From assembly GCA_023258975.1 (NCBI GenBank), contig JAHFRD010000010.1, forward strand, positions 49,226 through 113,225: a stretch of DNA of 64,000 nt, written 5' to 3'. Origin of the DNA: Hydrogenophilales bacterium. Lineage in GTDB: Bacteria; Pseudomonadota; Gammaproteobacteria; Burkholderiales; Thiobacillaceae. The notes below the pieces were generated by a model that saw only the letters and a program-made list of their open reading frames with translations, had not been told where the DNA came from and ran no database searches. A program made the translations under genes and the position numbers. The first letter of the stretch is position 1, and every line of letters begins with the position of its first letter. This document shows, in pieces, positions 54,999 to 63,910 of the stretch.

Positions 54999-56831
54999 CT
55001 ACCGCCCGCGTCCCGGCGCCGAATCCAGCAGCAAGCGGGTGTACTCGTGCCGAGGCGCGGTGAGCAGGGTTTCCGCCGCGCCTTCCTCGACGATACGCCC
55101 CGCCCGCATCACCGCCACCCGTTGCGCCAGGTAGCCGACCACCGGCAGGTTGTGGGTGATGAACAGGTAAGCCAAGCCGTATTCCGCCTGCAACTCCGCC
55201 AGCAGGTTGAGGATTTGCGCTTGCACCGAGACGTCGAGCGCGCTGGTCGGCTCGTCCAGGATCAGCAGTTTCGGTTGCACCGCCAGGGCGCGGGCGATGG
55301 CGACCCGTTGCCGCTGTCCGCCGGAAAATTCGTGCGGATAACGGCCGGCGGCATCCAGGGGCAAGCCCACCTGATCGAGCAGTTGCGTGATTCGCGCGCG
55401 CCGCGCCGGGGCGGCCAGCGGCAACAGGGCGGCCATGCCCTCCTCCAGGATTTCGCCGATACGCATGCGCGGGTTGAGCGAGGAGAACGGATCCTGGAAC
55501 ACGATCTGCATTTCGGCCCGCTTCCGCCGCAGCGCCTCGCCGGACAATCCACCGATGGCCTCGCCCGCCACCCGCACTTCACCGCGAGTGGGTTCGAGCA
55601 GGCGCAGGATGGCGCGCGCCAGGGTGCTCTTGCCGCAACCGGACTCGCCCACCAGCGCCAGCGTCTCGCCGGCCTTGATGGCGAGGCTGACGCCATCCAC
55701 CGCCTTGAAGTGATCGACGGTGCGGCGCAGCAGCCCCTTCCGGACGGGGAAGTGGACGGCGAGGTCGCGCACGGAAAGCACTTCACTCTGTAGCCCGGAT
55801 GCAGGCGCGGGCGGAATCCGGGAAGGTTCGCGCGCGCTCCCCGGATTCCGCCACGCCGCATCCGGGCGACTTGTCTGCGGCTCCGCCAAGTGGCAGCGAG
55901 CGAAATGCCCCGGCGCCGCTTCGTGGAAGGCTGGCGCTTCCTCGCGGCAACGCGCGAACACGGCCGGACAGCGTTCCGCGAAACGGCAGCCGGCGACCCG
56001 CGCGTCGGGCGGCGGCACGCGGCCTGGGAGGCTGTCCAGACGTTCGCCGCGACGCTCCAAACGCGGCAGCACGGCGAACAGTTTTTCCGTGTAGGGATGG
56101 CGGGGCTGCGCGTAGAGGCTGTCGCGGCTCGCCCATTCGACGATCTGGCCGGCATACATCACCGCCACGCGGTCGGCCATGTCCTTCGCCACATCGAGAT
56201 CGTGGGTGATGAGCAGCAGGCCCATGCCGCGCTGCCGTTGCAGATCGCGCAACAGGGCCAGAATCTGCGCCTGCACGGTCACATCCAGCGCGGTGGTGGG
56301 TTCGTCAGCGATCAGCACTTCCGGTTCACCCGCCAGCATCATCGCGATCAAGGCCCGCTGCCGCTGGCCGCCGGAAAGCTGAAACGGGTAGGCGGTCAGC
56401 CGGTCGCGTTCCAGACCCACCGCTTCCAGCAGGCGCCCGGCCTCGGCCAGGGCGGCGTCACCCCTTAGTTTACGGTGCGCGGCGAGCGCCTCGTTGATCT
56501 GCTCGGCGACGGTCATCACCGGGTTCAGGCTGGTTTGCGGCTCCTGGAAAATCATCGCGAGACGGCCGCCGCGCACCTCGCCCATCGCCGCTTCCGGCAG
56601 ATCGAACAATGCCTCGCCTTGCAGGCTGACGCGGCCCGCCGCCACCCGCGCGCCCTCCGGCAGCAGGCGCATCAAGGCCAGCGCGGTGATCGACTTGCCG
56701 CAGCCGGACTCGCCCAGCAGGGCCACGCATTCATCGGCGCCGATGCTGAAGCTGACGTCGTCCACCGGCTTCAACAGGCGCCCACCGGCGGCGATTTCCA
56801 CGCTCAGGTTTTCGACGCTCAAGCCTTTCAT
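54999..56831 (-). CDS. yejF: Peptide ABC transporter ATP-binding protein, two fused ATPases (YejF-like)
   Basis: About 610 aa from the ATG at 56831, 7 nt after yejE. Two full ABC modules: Walker A GESGCGKS in each (about residues 41 and 397), LSGGQRQRALIAMM and FSGGQRQRVAIARA signatures. The first module ends with an oligopeptide-type cysteine region (GCRFAERCPAVFARC). The linker (about 321-346) is coded by an inverted repeat. It powers import of peptides such as microcin C-like compounds. Confidence 0.93.
   Translation of the reverse strand: MKGLSVENLSVEIAAGGRLLKPVDDVSFSIGADECVALLGESGCGKSITALALMRLLPEGARVAAGRVSLQGEALFDLPEAAMGEVRGGRLAMIFQEPQTSLNPVMTVAEQINEALAAHRKLRGDAALAEAGRLLEAVGLERDRLTAYPFQLSGGQRQRALIAMMLAGEPEVLIADEPTTALDVTVQAQILALLRDLQRQRGMGLLLITHDLDVAKDMADRVAVMYAGQIVEWASRDSLYAQPRHPYTEKLFAVLPRLERRGERLDSLPGRVPPPDARVAGCRFAERCPAVFARCREEAPAFHEAAPGHFARCHLAEPQTSRPDAAWRNPGSAREPSRIPPAPASGLQSEVLSVRDLAVHFPVRKGLLRRTVDHFKAVDGVSLAIKAGETLALVGESGCGKSTLARAILRLLEPTRGEVRVAGEAIGGLSGEALRRKRAEMQIVFQDPFSSLNPRMRIGEILEEGMAALLPLAAPARRARITQLLDQVGLPLDAAGRYPHEFSGGQRQRVAIARALAVQPKLLILDEPTSALDVSVQAQILNLLAELQAEYGLAYLFITHNLPVVGYLAQRVAVMRAGRIVEEGAAETLLTAPRHEYTRLLLDSAPGRGR
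55793..55867. repeat. Inverted repeat inside yejF linker
   Basis: Arms 55793-55822 and 55840-55867 begin and end with GCCCGGATGC and match as imperfect reverse complements. The reading frame passes through. Confidence 0.75.
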
Positions 56832-56838
56832 GACCGCC

Positions 56839-58236
56839 TCATTTGCGTGCACTCGATTTCGGATCGAGTGCGTCGCGCACCTGATCGGCGAACAGGTTAG
56901 CGGCCAGCACCAGCACGAACATGAACACGAAGGCGGCGGCCAACTGCCACCACACCACCGGCTCGCGCGCCAGTTCCAGACGCGCGCCGTTAATCATGTT
57001 GCCGAAGCTGATCATGCCCGGATCGACGCCGACGCCGACATAGGACAGCACCGCCTCGGCCAGCACCAGGCCGGAGAAATCGAGCACCACGGTAATCAAT
57101 ACCAGGTGCATGACGTTGGGCAGCAGATGCCGCAGCAGGATGCGGCCGTGGCTGACGCCGAAGGCGCGCGCCGCCATCACGAATTCCAGCTCGCGCAGTT
57201 TCAGCGCCTCGGCGCGCAGCAACCGCGCCAGGCCGGTCCAGCCGGTCACCCCGAGAATCCCGCACAGCGCCAGCAGGCGCACATCGGAACGGGCGGCGGC
57301 GGTGTTGAACAGTTCGGCGTGGGCCTCGATCTGCACCTGCACCACCAGCACGGCGGCGGCGATGAGCAGCACGCCGGGGATGGAATTGAGCGTGGTGTAG
57401 AGATACTGGATGACATCGTCGATGCGCCCGCCGAAGTAGCCGGCGGCAATGCCCAGGCCCAGGGCGAAGGGCAACATCACCAGGGTGGTGAGACTGCCGA
57501 TCAAAAGGCCGGTGCGGATGGATTTAAGCGACAGGTAGAGCACGTCCTGGCCCACCTTGTCGGTACCGAAGACGTGGTAGACGGGGGCGAGGGCAACGAG
57601 CAGGCCGGCGAGCAGACAGAGGAATAGCAGCGTGGGCGAGAGGGCGAACGTTGCTCCCCCGTCCCCTCCCCCTCCGGGGGGCGGGACGGGGGAGAGGGAA
57701 CTCCGGCCAGTCAACCGGTAACCCATAAACCAGGCCAACAACCCCGCCAGCATGCCCAGCCCGCCGCGCTTGAGCACATCCGGCCAGAACTCCCGCTCCA
57801 CGTCGGCCAGATGCGCGCCGCCATATTTCAGGCGCGGGAAATCACGCACTTCTCCACCCACCGGCCCCTGCAGGGTCTCCTTGGCGTAGAGGTGGGTGGC
57901 GAACGGCGCCGAGTAAGTCTTCTCCACATTCTCGCGCAGCGGCGTCAGCACCCAGTCCAGCGCCGAATACACCTCACCGCCATATTGCGCCGCCTGGCCC
58001 GGCGTATCGGGCAGGCGTTCGACGTAATGCACGGAATCAAGCAGGCCGATGCCGACATAAACCGCCAGGATCAGCGCGGTGCTGGCGCCAACCCGACTGC
58101 GCATCACCTGGCGCCAGGGGCCGCGCAACGTCTCACTCATTTGCCCATTCTCGCGCGCCAGCCAGACCAGCGCCGCCACGCTCCACAACAACACCAGAAT
58201 CAGGACATCGGACCAGAGCAGGATGGGCTTGATCAT
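56839..58236 (-). CDS. yejE: Peptide ABC transporter permease (YejE-like)
   Basis: 465 aa, longer than typical. N-terminal helices and a periplasmic region precede the BPD_transp_1 domain with MAARAFGVSHGRILLRHLLPN, the EAA contact loop. A glycine- and proline-rich insert (about residues 181-194, PPPGGGGDGG) is coded by a repeat. The start overlaps yejB by 4 nt. Confidence 0.92.
   Translation of the reverse strand: MIKPILLWSDVLILVLLWSVAALVWLARENGQMSETLRGPWRQVMRSRVGASTALILAVYVGIGLLDSVHYVERLPDTPGQAAQYGGEVYSALDWVLTPLRENVEKTYSAPFATHLYAKETLQGPVGGEVRDFPRLKYGGAHLADVEREFWPDVLKRGGLGMLAGLLAWFMGYRLTGRSSLSPVPPPGGGGDGGATFALSPTLLFLCLLAGLLVALAPVYHVFGTDKVGQDVLYLSLKSIRTGLLIGSLTTLVMLPFALGLGIAAGYFGGRIDDVIQYLYTTLNSIPGVLLIAAAVLVVQVQIEAHAELFNTAAARSDVRLLALCGILGVTGWTGLARLLRAEALKLRELEFVMAARAFGVSHGRILLRHLLPNVMHLVLITVVLDFSGLVLAEAVLSYVGVGVDPGMISFGNMINGARLELAREPVVWWQLAAAFVFMFVLVLAANLFADQVRDALDPKSSARK
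57654..57694. repeat. Inverted repeat inside yejE
   Basis: CTCCCCCGTCCC (57654-57665) and GGGACGGGGGAG (57683-57694) are perfect 12-bp arms. The frame stays open. Confidence 0.75.
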
Positions 58237-59210
58237 TCCAGCCTCACCCTTGGATCCACCAGCGTGTAGGAAAGGTCAGTCAGCACCAGGCCGAGGATGT
58301 AGAGCAGCGAGCCGAGGAACACCATCGAGCGGACGATGGCGAAGTCCTGCGCCTGGATGGCGTCGATGGTGTAGCTGCCCAGGCCGGGAATGCCGAAGAA
58401 GGATTCGATAATCAGGCTGCCCATGAACAGGCGCGGAATCACCACCACCACACCGGTCAGGATCGGAATCATGGCGTTGCCCAGGACATGGCGGAACAAC
58501 ACGCGCAACTCCGACAGCCCCTTGGCGCGCGCGGTGCGCACGTAATCCTTGGCGATCTCCTCGAAGAACAGGGCGCGGTAGAAACGCGCCGAATCGCCGA
58601 TGCTCGCCACCACGCTGACCAGCACCGGCATGAGCAGGAATTTCCAGGCATCCAGCCCCGGCTGATAGCCGGAAATAGGAAACCAGTGCCACAGCTTGCC
58701 CATCAGGTACTGGCCGCCGATCACATAGAACAGGCCGGAAATCGACATCAGCGCCACGCACAGCACCACCCCGGCGGTATCCAGCCGGGTGCCCCGGAAG
58801 AACACCAGCAGCAGCGCGAAGCTGATGTAGGCGAGCAGGCCGATCAGAAAGGTCGGCAGGGCGATGGCCAGGCTTGGCCACATCCGCGTCTTGATCTCGC
58901 GGGCGATGTCGCGGCCATCGTCGGCGGCACCGAAATCCAGCGCGAACAGCTTGAGCGACTTCTCCACGAACAGGGTATCCGCCGCCTTCGCCACGCCCGC
59001 CGCCTGCTCGTTGAAGAACAGCGGCCTGTCGTAGCCGTGTTCGCTCTTCCAGCGGGTGATGGCCTCCGCCGTGACGTGCTTGGCGCCAAGATGGATGCGC
59101 GCCATGTCGTCCGGTGTGTTGACCATGAAGAACAGGGCGAAGGTCAGCAGGTTCACCCCCAGCAGGATGGGGATGGCGTAGAGGACGCGGCGGATGAGGT
59201 AGTCAAGCAT
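58233..59210 (-). CDS. yejB: Peptide ABC transporter permease (YejB-like)
   Basis: 325 aa, six helices, opening LDYLIRRVLYAIPILLGVNL, with the coupling motif DYVRTARAKGLSELRVLFRH (about residues 222-241). Pairs with yejE. It begins 11 nt after the mazF stop. Confidence 0.94.
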   Translation of the reverse strand: MLDYLIRRVLYAIPILLGVNLLTFALFFMVNTPDDMARIHLGAKHVTAEAITRWKSEHGYDRPLFFNEQAAGVAKAADTLFVEKSLKLFALDFGAADDGRDIAREIKTRMWPSLAIALPTFLIGLLAYISFALLLVFFRGTRLDTAGVVLCVALMSISGLFYVIGGQYLMGKLWHWFPISGYQPGLDAWKFLLMPVLVSVVASIGDSARFYRALFFEEIAKDYVRTARAKGLSELRVLFRHVLGNAMIPILTGVVVVIPRLFMGSLIIESFFGIPGLGSYTIDAIQAQDFAIVRSMVFLGSLLYILGLVLTDLSYTLVDPRVRLE

Positions 59211-59221
59211 GGGGGCCGTGT

Positions 59222-59671
59222 TTACTCGGGCGATGCGCCAGTCTGCGGCCGCGCTTCCCCCGCCACACCGTAGCCGGCCCTGTCCTCCTGTACCAGTCGC
59301 CGCGCCTTCTCGCCGAACAAACTGGCCAGACCCATACGCACGCGGGCCTCATCCTCGCTGGCCAACTGGCCCAGCACGCCACGAACCAGGCGCCGATCCA
59401 GGGTAAAGAGCTTGAAGCGCACTTTGGACGGCGCCGGCAGGCCCGCCATTTCAAGGTCATGAATGGGACAGTCCAGCGGCCAGGGTGAATTGGCCTCGGA
59501 GGTAATCATGGCCATGACCGCATGCCCCGCCGGAAGGTTGAAAACCGCCGCGTCGGACAGCACCAGCGCGGGACGGTTCTTGACGGCCTGCCGGTCGGTG
59601 AACGGGAACGGTACCCGTACCACCTGCCAGGCCGACAGCGTCTCCTCAGAGAGCACCGTAGGCCTCCTCAT
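59222..59671 (-). CDS. PemK/MazF-type toxin
   Basis: 149 aa. Family pattern WQVVRVPFPFTDRQAVKNRPALVL near the start (shown in two blocks in the protein) and a later KVRFKLFTLDRRLV. MazF-type toxins are sequence-specific RNases. It overlaps its antitoxin gene by 26 nt and lies inside the yej operon. Confidence 0.85.
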   Translation of the reverse strand: MRRPTVLSEETLSAWQVVRVPFPFTDRQAVKNRPALVLSDAAVFNLPAGHAVMAMITSEANSPWPLDCPIHDLEMAGLPAPSKVRFKLFTLDRRLVRGVLGQLASEDEARVRMGLASLFGEKARRLVQEDRAGYGVAGEARPQTGASPE

Positions 59672-59876
59672 CCGCCGCCCCGGCCCATTCCGACAAGGTG
59701 CCCTCCACGGCGCGCAGGTATTCCAGATCCAGCGGCTCGACCCGGCGCACGCGCACCTCGCCCGAGGTCAGGGCCTCCCAGGACAGCAGATCACCGGGTT
59801 TCACATTGAGCAAGGCACGAATTTCTTGCGGAATCGTGGTCTGGCCTTTGCTGGTGACTTTGGCGATGGTATTCAT
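59646..59876 (-). CDS. AbrB/MazE-type antitoxin
   Basis: 76 aa from the ATG at 59876, with GGAG about 6 nt upstream. The swapped-hairpin domain is IAKVTSKGQTTIPQEIRALL; the tail is acidic (GAADEEAYGAL). It would neutralise the downstream toxin and repress the promoter. Confidence 0.87.
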   Translation of the reverse strand: MNTIAKVTSKGQTTIPQEIRALLNVKPGDLLSWEALTSGEVRVRRVEPLDLEYLRAVEGTLSEWAGAADEEAYGAL

Positions 59877-59948
59877 GTCAATCTCCATACAAGGAACGCA
59901 TTACATCCTTACCGTAAGTCATTCCAACCCAATCGACAAGCATCATTT

Positions 59949-62126
59949 TCACCCCGCCGTCGCCTTCAACCGCCGCCGATACCCCGCCACCGCCGGCCAG
60001 ATCAGGGCCACCAGCACGACGGCGGCCAGGGCCAGCGGCCAGCGCGCCGGCCGGTTCCATTTCGTCTGATAAGCGGCGCGCGCGGCCGGGTCGATACGCC
60101 GGTATTTCAGCAGGTTGTGGGTCATCAGGTTGGGCTTGGCGTTCATCACCCAGCCGTGCCGCAGGCCGAAGCTCTTCGGGTGGAAGGCGAAAATCCAGGG
60201 CGCGTCCTCGCGCGCCAGCTTCACCATCGCGTCGATTACCACCTGGCGGGCCGGGCCGTTGTCCATGTCCTTCATGCGCTCGAACAGGCGGTCGAATTCC
60301 GGGTTCTGGTAATTGGCCGCGTTCTCGCCCCCCACACCTACCTTGCGGTTGGGGCCGTAGAGCAGGAACAGGAAGTTTTCCGGGTCCGGGTAATCGGCGT
60401 TCCAGCCCCATTCAAATAGCTGCGCGCTGCCCTTGCCCATCTTGTCCTGGAAGCGGTTGTAGTCGCTGGCGCGGATCACCAGCTGAATATCCAGCTTGGC
60501 GAACTGCTTGCGGAACCAGTCCATGCGCGACTTCGCTTCCGGGCCGCTGGCGGCGGTGTCAAAGTAGAGAGTCAACGGCTGCCCGGTCGCGGCGTCGCGG
60601 CCATTGGGGTAGCCGGCCTCGGCGAGCAGGCGTTTGGCATCCTGCAGCGGGCGGCGGCGTGTCTGCTTGTCCTGCCAGCGGAACACCACCGGATTCATCC
60701 CCGCCTCGCCGTCCCGATAACCGAATATCCCCGGCGGCAACGGCCCCTGCCCCGGCAGGCCACGGCCGTTCAGGAAGATGGAAATGAATTCCTCGTAGTC
60801 GATGGCGATGGACAACGCCTGCCTGAGCTTGCGCGCGCGTTCCGACAGCCCGCCCACCACCGGGTCGAGCATGTTGAAACCCATGTAGTTGAGCGACGGC
60901 CGCGCGGCGGTGGCAAGCAGAATGCCGCGTTCGCGCATGTCGGGGGTCAAATCCGGCTCGCCCTTCGCGTTCATGCGGATGGCCTGGTCGAAGCTGTCGG
61001 AACTCACCCCGGAAGCGTCGTAATAGCCCTGCAGGAACTTGTTCCAGTACGGCACATCCTCTTTTTCCAGCGAATAGATCACCGACTCCACCATCGGCAG
61101 ACGCTTGCCCGCGTCCGCCAGCAGACCTGCCTCGGCATCGCCGGGGTCACCTTCCGAGGGATAGAAATCGTCGTGGTAATGCGGGTTCTTTTGCAGCCGC
61201 ATTACCCGGTTCGGGTCGTTCTGGGCCAGGTAATAGGCGCCAGTGCCCACCGGCTGCCAGTCCAGGGTGAAGTTCCGTTCCGCCATGCCCGGTTGCCGAT
61301 AGAAGCGTTCCGCCTCCTCCGGCACCGGCGCGAAGAACGGCATCGCCAGCCAGTAGACGAACTGCGGATACTTGCCCTTGATGCGGATGCGATAGGTGTA
61401 GCGATCCACCACAACGGCGCCGGAGAAATCGTATTGCCCGATGTCCAGGTAAGCGTCCTTCGGCTGTTCCCTGGCCACCTTGCCCAGGGTCTTCGCCAGG
61501 TCTTTCAGGCCGACGATGTAATCCGCCATCAGCCCCAGGATCGGCGACTGCACGCGCGGATGCGCCAGGCGGCGAACCTGATAGACGTAATCGGCGGCGG
61601 TCAGCTCGCGCGTGCCCTTCTCCGCGAAATCCTCGAACCGAACGATGCGCTCCAGTTCCCCCGCCGGCATCGGTACATAGCGCGGCTTGCCCGAAGCGTC
61701 CTTCGCGAAAGCCGGATGCGGCTGATAGCGAATGCCCGGCTTGATACGAATCTCATATTCCGACACCGCGATCTTCGCCGCCGCCACCCCCGCCGGCAGC
61801 TCGCGCCCTCTGGCATCCAGATAGCGCACCGTCGGCATTCCGGCGGCGGTCTGCGGCTCCAACTGATAAGGCCGCTTGAGATAGTGATATTGCAGCGGCG
61901 GCTCGTAGATGTTGCCGAGGAAGACGTACTCGTTCTCGCTGTAGGAACGCGCCGGATCGAGATGCTTGGGACGTTCGCCAAAAGCCGAATAAACCACCGA
62001 CGCGCCAGCGTCGGCGGCGGGATAGGGGCTGTTCACCGGGCCGGAACAGGCGGTGAGGAACACCAGGAAACACAGGATGGCGTATTGCATCAGGGGCATT
62101 TTTCTACGCGAGAAAGGAAATCGCAT
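59949..62126 (-). CDS. yejA: Peptide ABC transporter substrate-binding lipoprotein (YejA-like)
   Basis: 725 aa. A lipobox (FLVFLTACSG, about residues 20-29) is followed by an SBP_bac_5 domain (YVFLGNIYEPPLQYHY; ELTAADYVYQVRRLAHP). A C-terminal membrane helix (about 700-718) is unusual for the family. It begins 3 nt after the DUF1016 stop. Confidence 0.9.
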   Translation of the reverse strand: MRFPFSRRKMPLMQYAILCFLVFLTACSGPVNSPYPAADAGASVVYSAFGERPKHLDPARSYSENEYVFLGNIYEPPLQYHYLKRPYQLEPQTAAGMPTVRYLDARGRELPAGVAAAKIAVSEYEIRIKPGIRYQPHPAFAKDASGKPRYVPMPAGELERIVRFEDFAEKGTRELTAADYVYQVRRLAHPRVQSPILGLMADYIVGLKDLAKTLGKVAREQPKDAYLDIGQYDFSGAVVVDRYTYRIRIKGKYPQFVYWLAMPFFAPVPEEAERFYRQPGMAERNFTLDWQPVGTGAYYLAQNDPNRVMRLQKNPHYHDDFYPSEGDPGDAEAGLLADAGKRLPMVESVIYSLEKEDVPYWNKFLQGYYDASGVSSDSFDQAIRMNAKGEPDLTPDMRERGILLATAARPSLNYMGFNMLDPVVGGLSERARKLRQALSIAIDYEEFISIFLNGRGLPGQGPLPPGIFGYRDGEAGMNPVVFRWQDKQTRRRPLQDAKRLLAEAGYPNGRDAATGQPLTLYFDTAASGPEAKSRMDWFRKQFAKLDIQLVIRASDYNRFQDKMGKGSAQLFEWGWNADYPDPENFLFLLYGPNRKVGVGGENAANYQNPEFDRLFERMKDMDNGPARQVVIDAMVKLAREDAPWIFAFHPKSFGLRHGWVMNAKPNLMTHNLLKYRRIDPAARAAYQTKWNRPARWPLALAAVVLVALIWPAVAGYRRRLKATAG

Positions 62127-62129
62127 GGC

Positions 62130-63239
62130 TTATTGCACCGACTCGCCACCCACGCCCAACTCCCGCTCGATGCGCTCGATGCTGGGCAGGCTGGATTCCA
62201 GATCAGCGGGCAGCGCACGGGTCAACTCGAAGGTGGATACCCCGATGGGCTTGTCCATGCCGCGCAGCGCGTACTCTGCCACCACCGCATTGCGCTGCTG
62301 GCAGAGGATCAAGCCGATGGTCTGCGCATCGGCCTCATGCCGCAGCAATTCATCCACCACGCTGCAATAGAAATTCATCTTCCCGGCATATTCCGGCTTG
62401 AACGCGCCGCGCTTGAGTTCGACGACCACATAGCAGCGCAGCCGCAGATGGTAGAAAAGCAGGTCGATGTAGAAATCCTGTTCGCCAATATCGATGTGAT
62501 ACTGCCGCCCCACGAACGCGAACCCCCGTCCCAACTCCAGCAGGAATCTTTCCAGATGGCCGATCAATCCGGTCTCCAGTTCGCGTTCGTGAAAGGGCTC
62601 TTCCAGAGTCAGAAAATCGAACAGATAAGGGTCTTTCAAGGTCTGTTGCGCCAGATCGGACTGGGGCGGCGGCAGCCGCGACGTGAAATTACTGGTTGCC
62701 TTACCCTGACGAACGTGAGCGCCGGTCTCGATCTGCATTTGCAGGACATTGCGGCTCCAGCCCTGGGCCAAAGTCGCCCGCATGTACCACTCGCGTGCGG
62801 CCACATCCTTGACCCGCTCCATCAGCATCAGGTGATGCCCCCAGGGAAGCGCAAAAAGCAGTTCAGGTAAGAAAAGTGCCACAGGCTGTGGCACTTCCCC
62901 GGCGGCTTGCGCCACAGCTTGTGGCACCAAAGCGCGGTACTCACGAAAAAACGCCAGCATCCGTTTGATATTGCGTTCGGAAAAGCCTTTGACCTCCGGC
63001 AACTCGTTGCGAATATCCCGCGCCAGTCGGGGAATCACCGCCGCGCCCCAGCCCTCGATTTGCTGCCGCGCATCCAGCATCTGGCCGATTTCCCAATACA
63101 GGCGGATCAGCTCGGCGTTGACCGCCAGCATCGCCCGCGTCTGGCCTTGCCGGATGCGCTGCTTGATGCTGGCAAGCAACACGGGGTAATGCTCGATGGC
63201 GGTGGGGTGATCGCTGTTCATGGTCGGGGTTGCCGTCAC
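62130..63239 (-). CDS. DUF1016/YhcG-family PD-(D/E)XK nuclease
   Basis: 369 aa from a GTG at 63239 that overlaps the hsdS stop (GTGA); an ATG at 63221 is possible. The N-terminal DUF1016_N part has LIRLYWEIGQMLDARQ and FSERNIKRMLAFFREY. The C-terminal nuclease has FYIDLLFYHLRLRCYVVVELK with the D-ExK residues. Members often lie beside type I restriction genes, as here. A linker (about 105-122) holds palindromic repeats. Confidence 0.92.
   Translation of the reverse strand: MTATPTMNSDHPTAIEHYPVLLASIKQRIRQGQTRAMLAVNAELIRLYWEIGQMLDARQQIEGWGAAVIPRLARDIRNELPEVKGFSERNIKRMLAFFREYRALVPQAVAQAAGEVPQPVALFLPELLFALPWGHHLMLMERVKDVAAREWYMRATLAQGWSRNVLQMQIETGAHVRQGKATSNFTSRLPPPQSDLAQQTLKDPYLFDFLTLEEPFHERELETGLIGHLERFLLELGRGFAFVGRQYHIDIGEQDFYIDLLFYHLRLRCYVVVELKRGAFKPEYAGKMNFYCSVVDELLRHEADAQTIGLILCQQRNAVVAEYALRGMDKPIGVSTFELTRALPADLESSLPSIERIERELGVGGESVQ
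62874..62925. repeat. Paired palindromes inside the DUF1016 gene
   Basis: AAGTGCCACAG-G-CTGTGGCACTT (62874-62896) is perfect. GCCACAGCTTGTGGC (62911-62925) repeats the core. Confidence 0.7.
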
Positions 63240-63910
63240 AAATAGTGCTGCATGACCGACTGCTTGCGGATGGGGGCGGCGGCGATGACAGCCTGGGCAG
63301 CGGCAATAGCGCGCTCAAGGGATTCGATCAGGGCGACGAAACGTTTTTGTTCGGCCAGCGGCGGCACGGGAATCCTGATCTGGCGCATCTTGGTGGCGTT
63401 GATGTTGGACTGATTGATGGCTCGCGCCGCACCGCTCCGGGCTTCTTGCAGGAAGGCCCTGGAATTCATCATCCGTGTCAGAAACAGCGGCAACACCTTT
63501 TCGGTATCGGGCACGACACGTACCAGATAAGAGGCAAAACAATAGGCGCCGTCCAGATCGAACAGGCCAGTCTTGCCGACGTGTTCGATGCTGTTGGTAC
63601 GGTTGAACAGCACATCACCCCGGTTCAGCTTGTACTTGGCGAATTCCTCGGCGGAAATGTCGGCGCATTTCATGGCGCCGTTATCGGCCATGCGGCCTTG
63701 CACGATCTCGTTCATGCGGAAGATTTTGTAGCCGATGCCGGCCTCGTTCATTTTTTCCGAGAGGCCGTATTGCACGGCGAGCGCCAGTTGGTCGATTTCC
63801 AGCCGGGGCGCGGCGGAAGCGTAAACGGCATCGACCCGCGTTTCGATCTCGGCGAGGGCTGCGGCGCGGTGGGCCTGAGCGCATCCCATTACACACAACT
63901 CAAATCGCAT
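63236..63910 (-). CDS. hsdS: Type I restriction specificity subunit, half-size (HsdS)
   Basis: 224 aa against about 400 for a full HsdS. One target-recognition domain (VQYGLSEKMNEAGIGYKIFR, KYKLNRGDVLFNRTNS) and one conserved helix (PLAEQKRFVALIESLERAI) remain. The frame begins 11 nt inside the end of an IS4-like transposase, and its first dozen or so codons look IS-derived, so the 5' half appears lost. Confidence 0.85.
   Translation of the reverse strand: MRFELCVMGCAQAHRAAALAEIETRVDAVYASAAPRLEIDQLALAVQYGLSEKMNEAGIGYKIFRMNEIVQGRMADNGAMKCADISAEEFAKYKLNRGDVLFNRTNSIEHVGKTGLFDLDGAYCFASYLVRVVPDTEKVLPLFLTRMMNSRAFLQEARSGAARAINQSNINATKMRQIRIPVPPLAEQKRFVALIESLERAIAAAQAVIAAAPIRKQSVMQHYL

Noticed and set aside
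62874..62925. CRISPR-like repeats
   Set aside because: Only two related palindromes with a short gap inside a coding gene; no repeat-spacer pattern. No array was seen elsewhere in the window.
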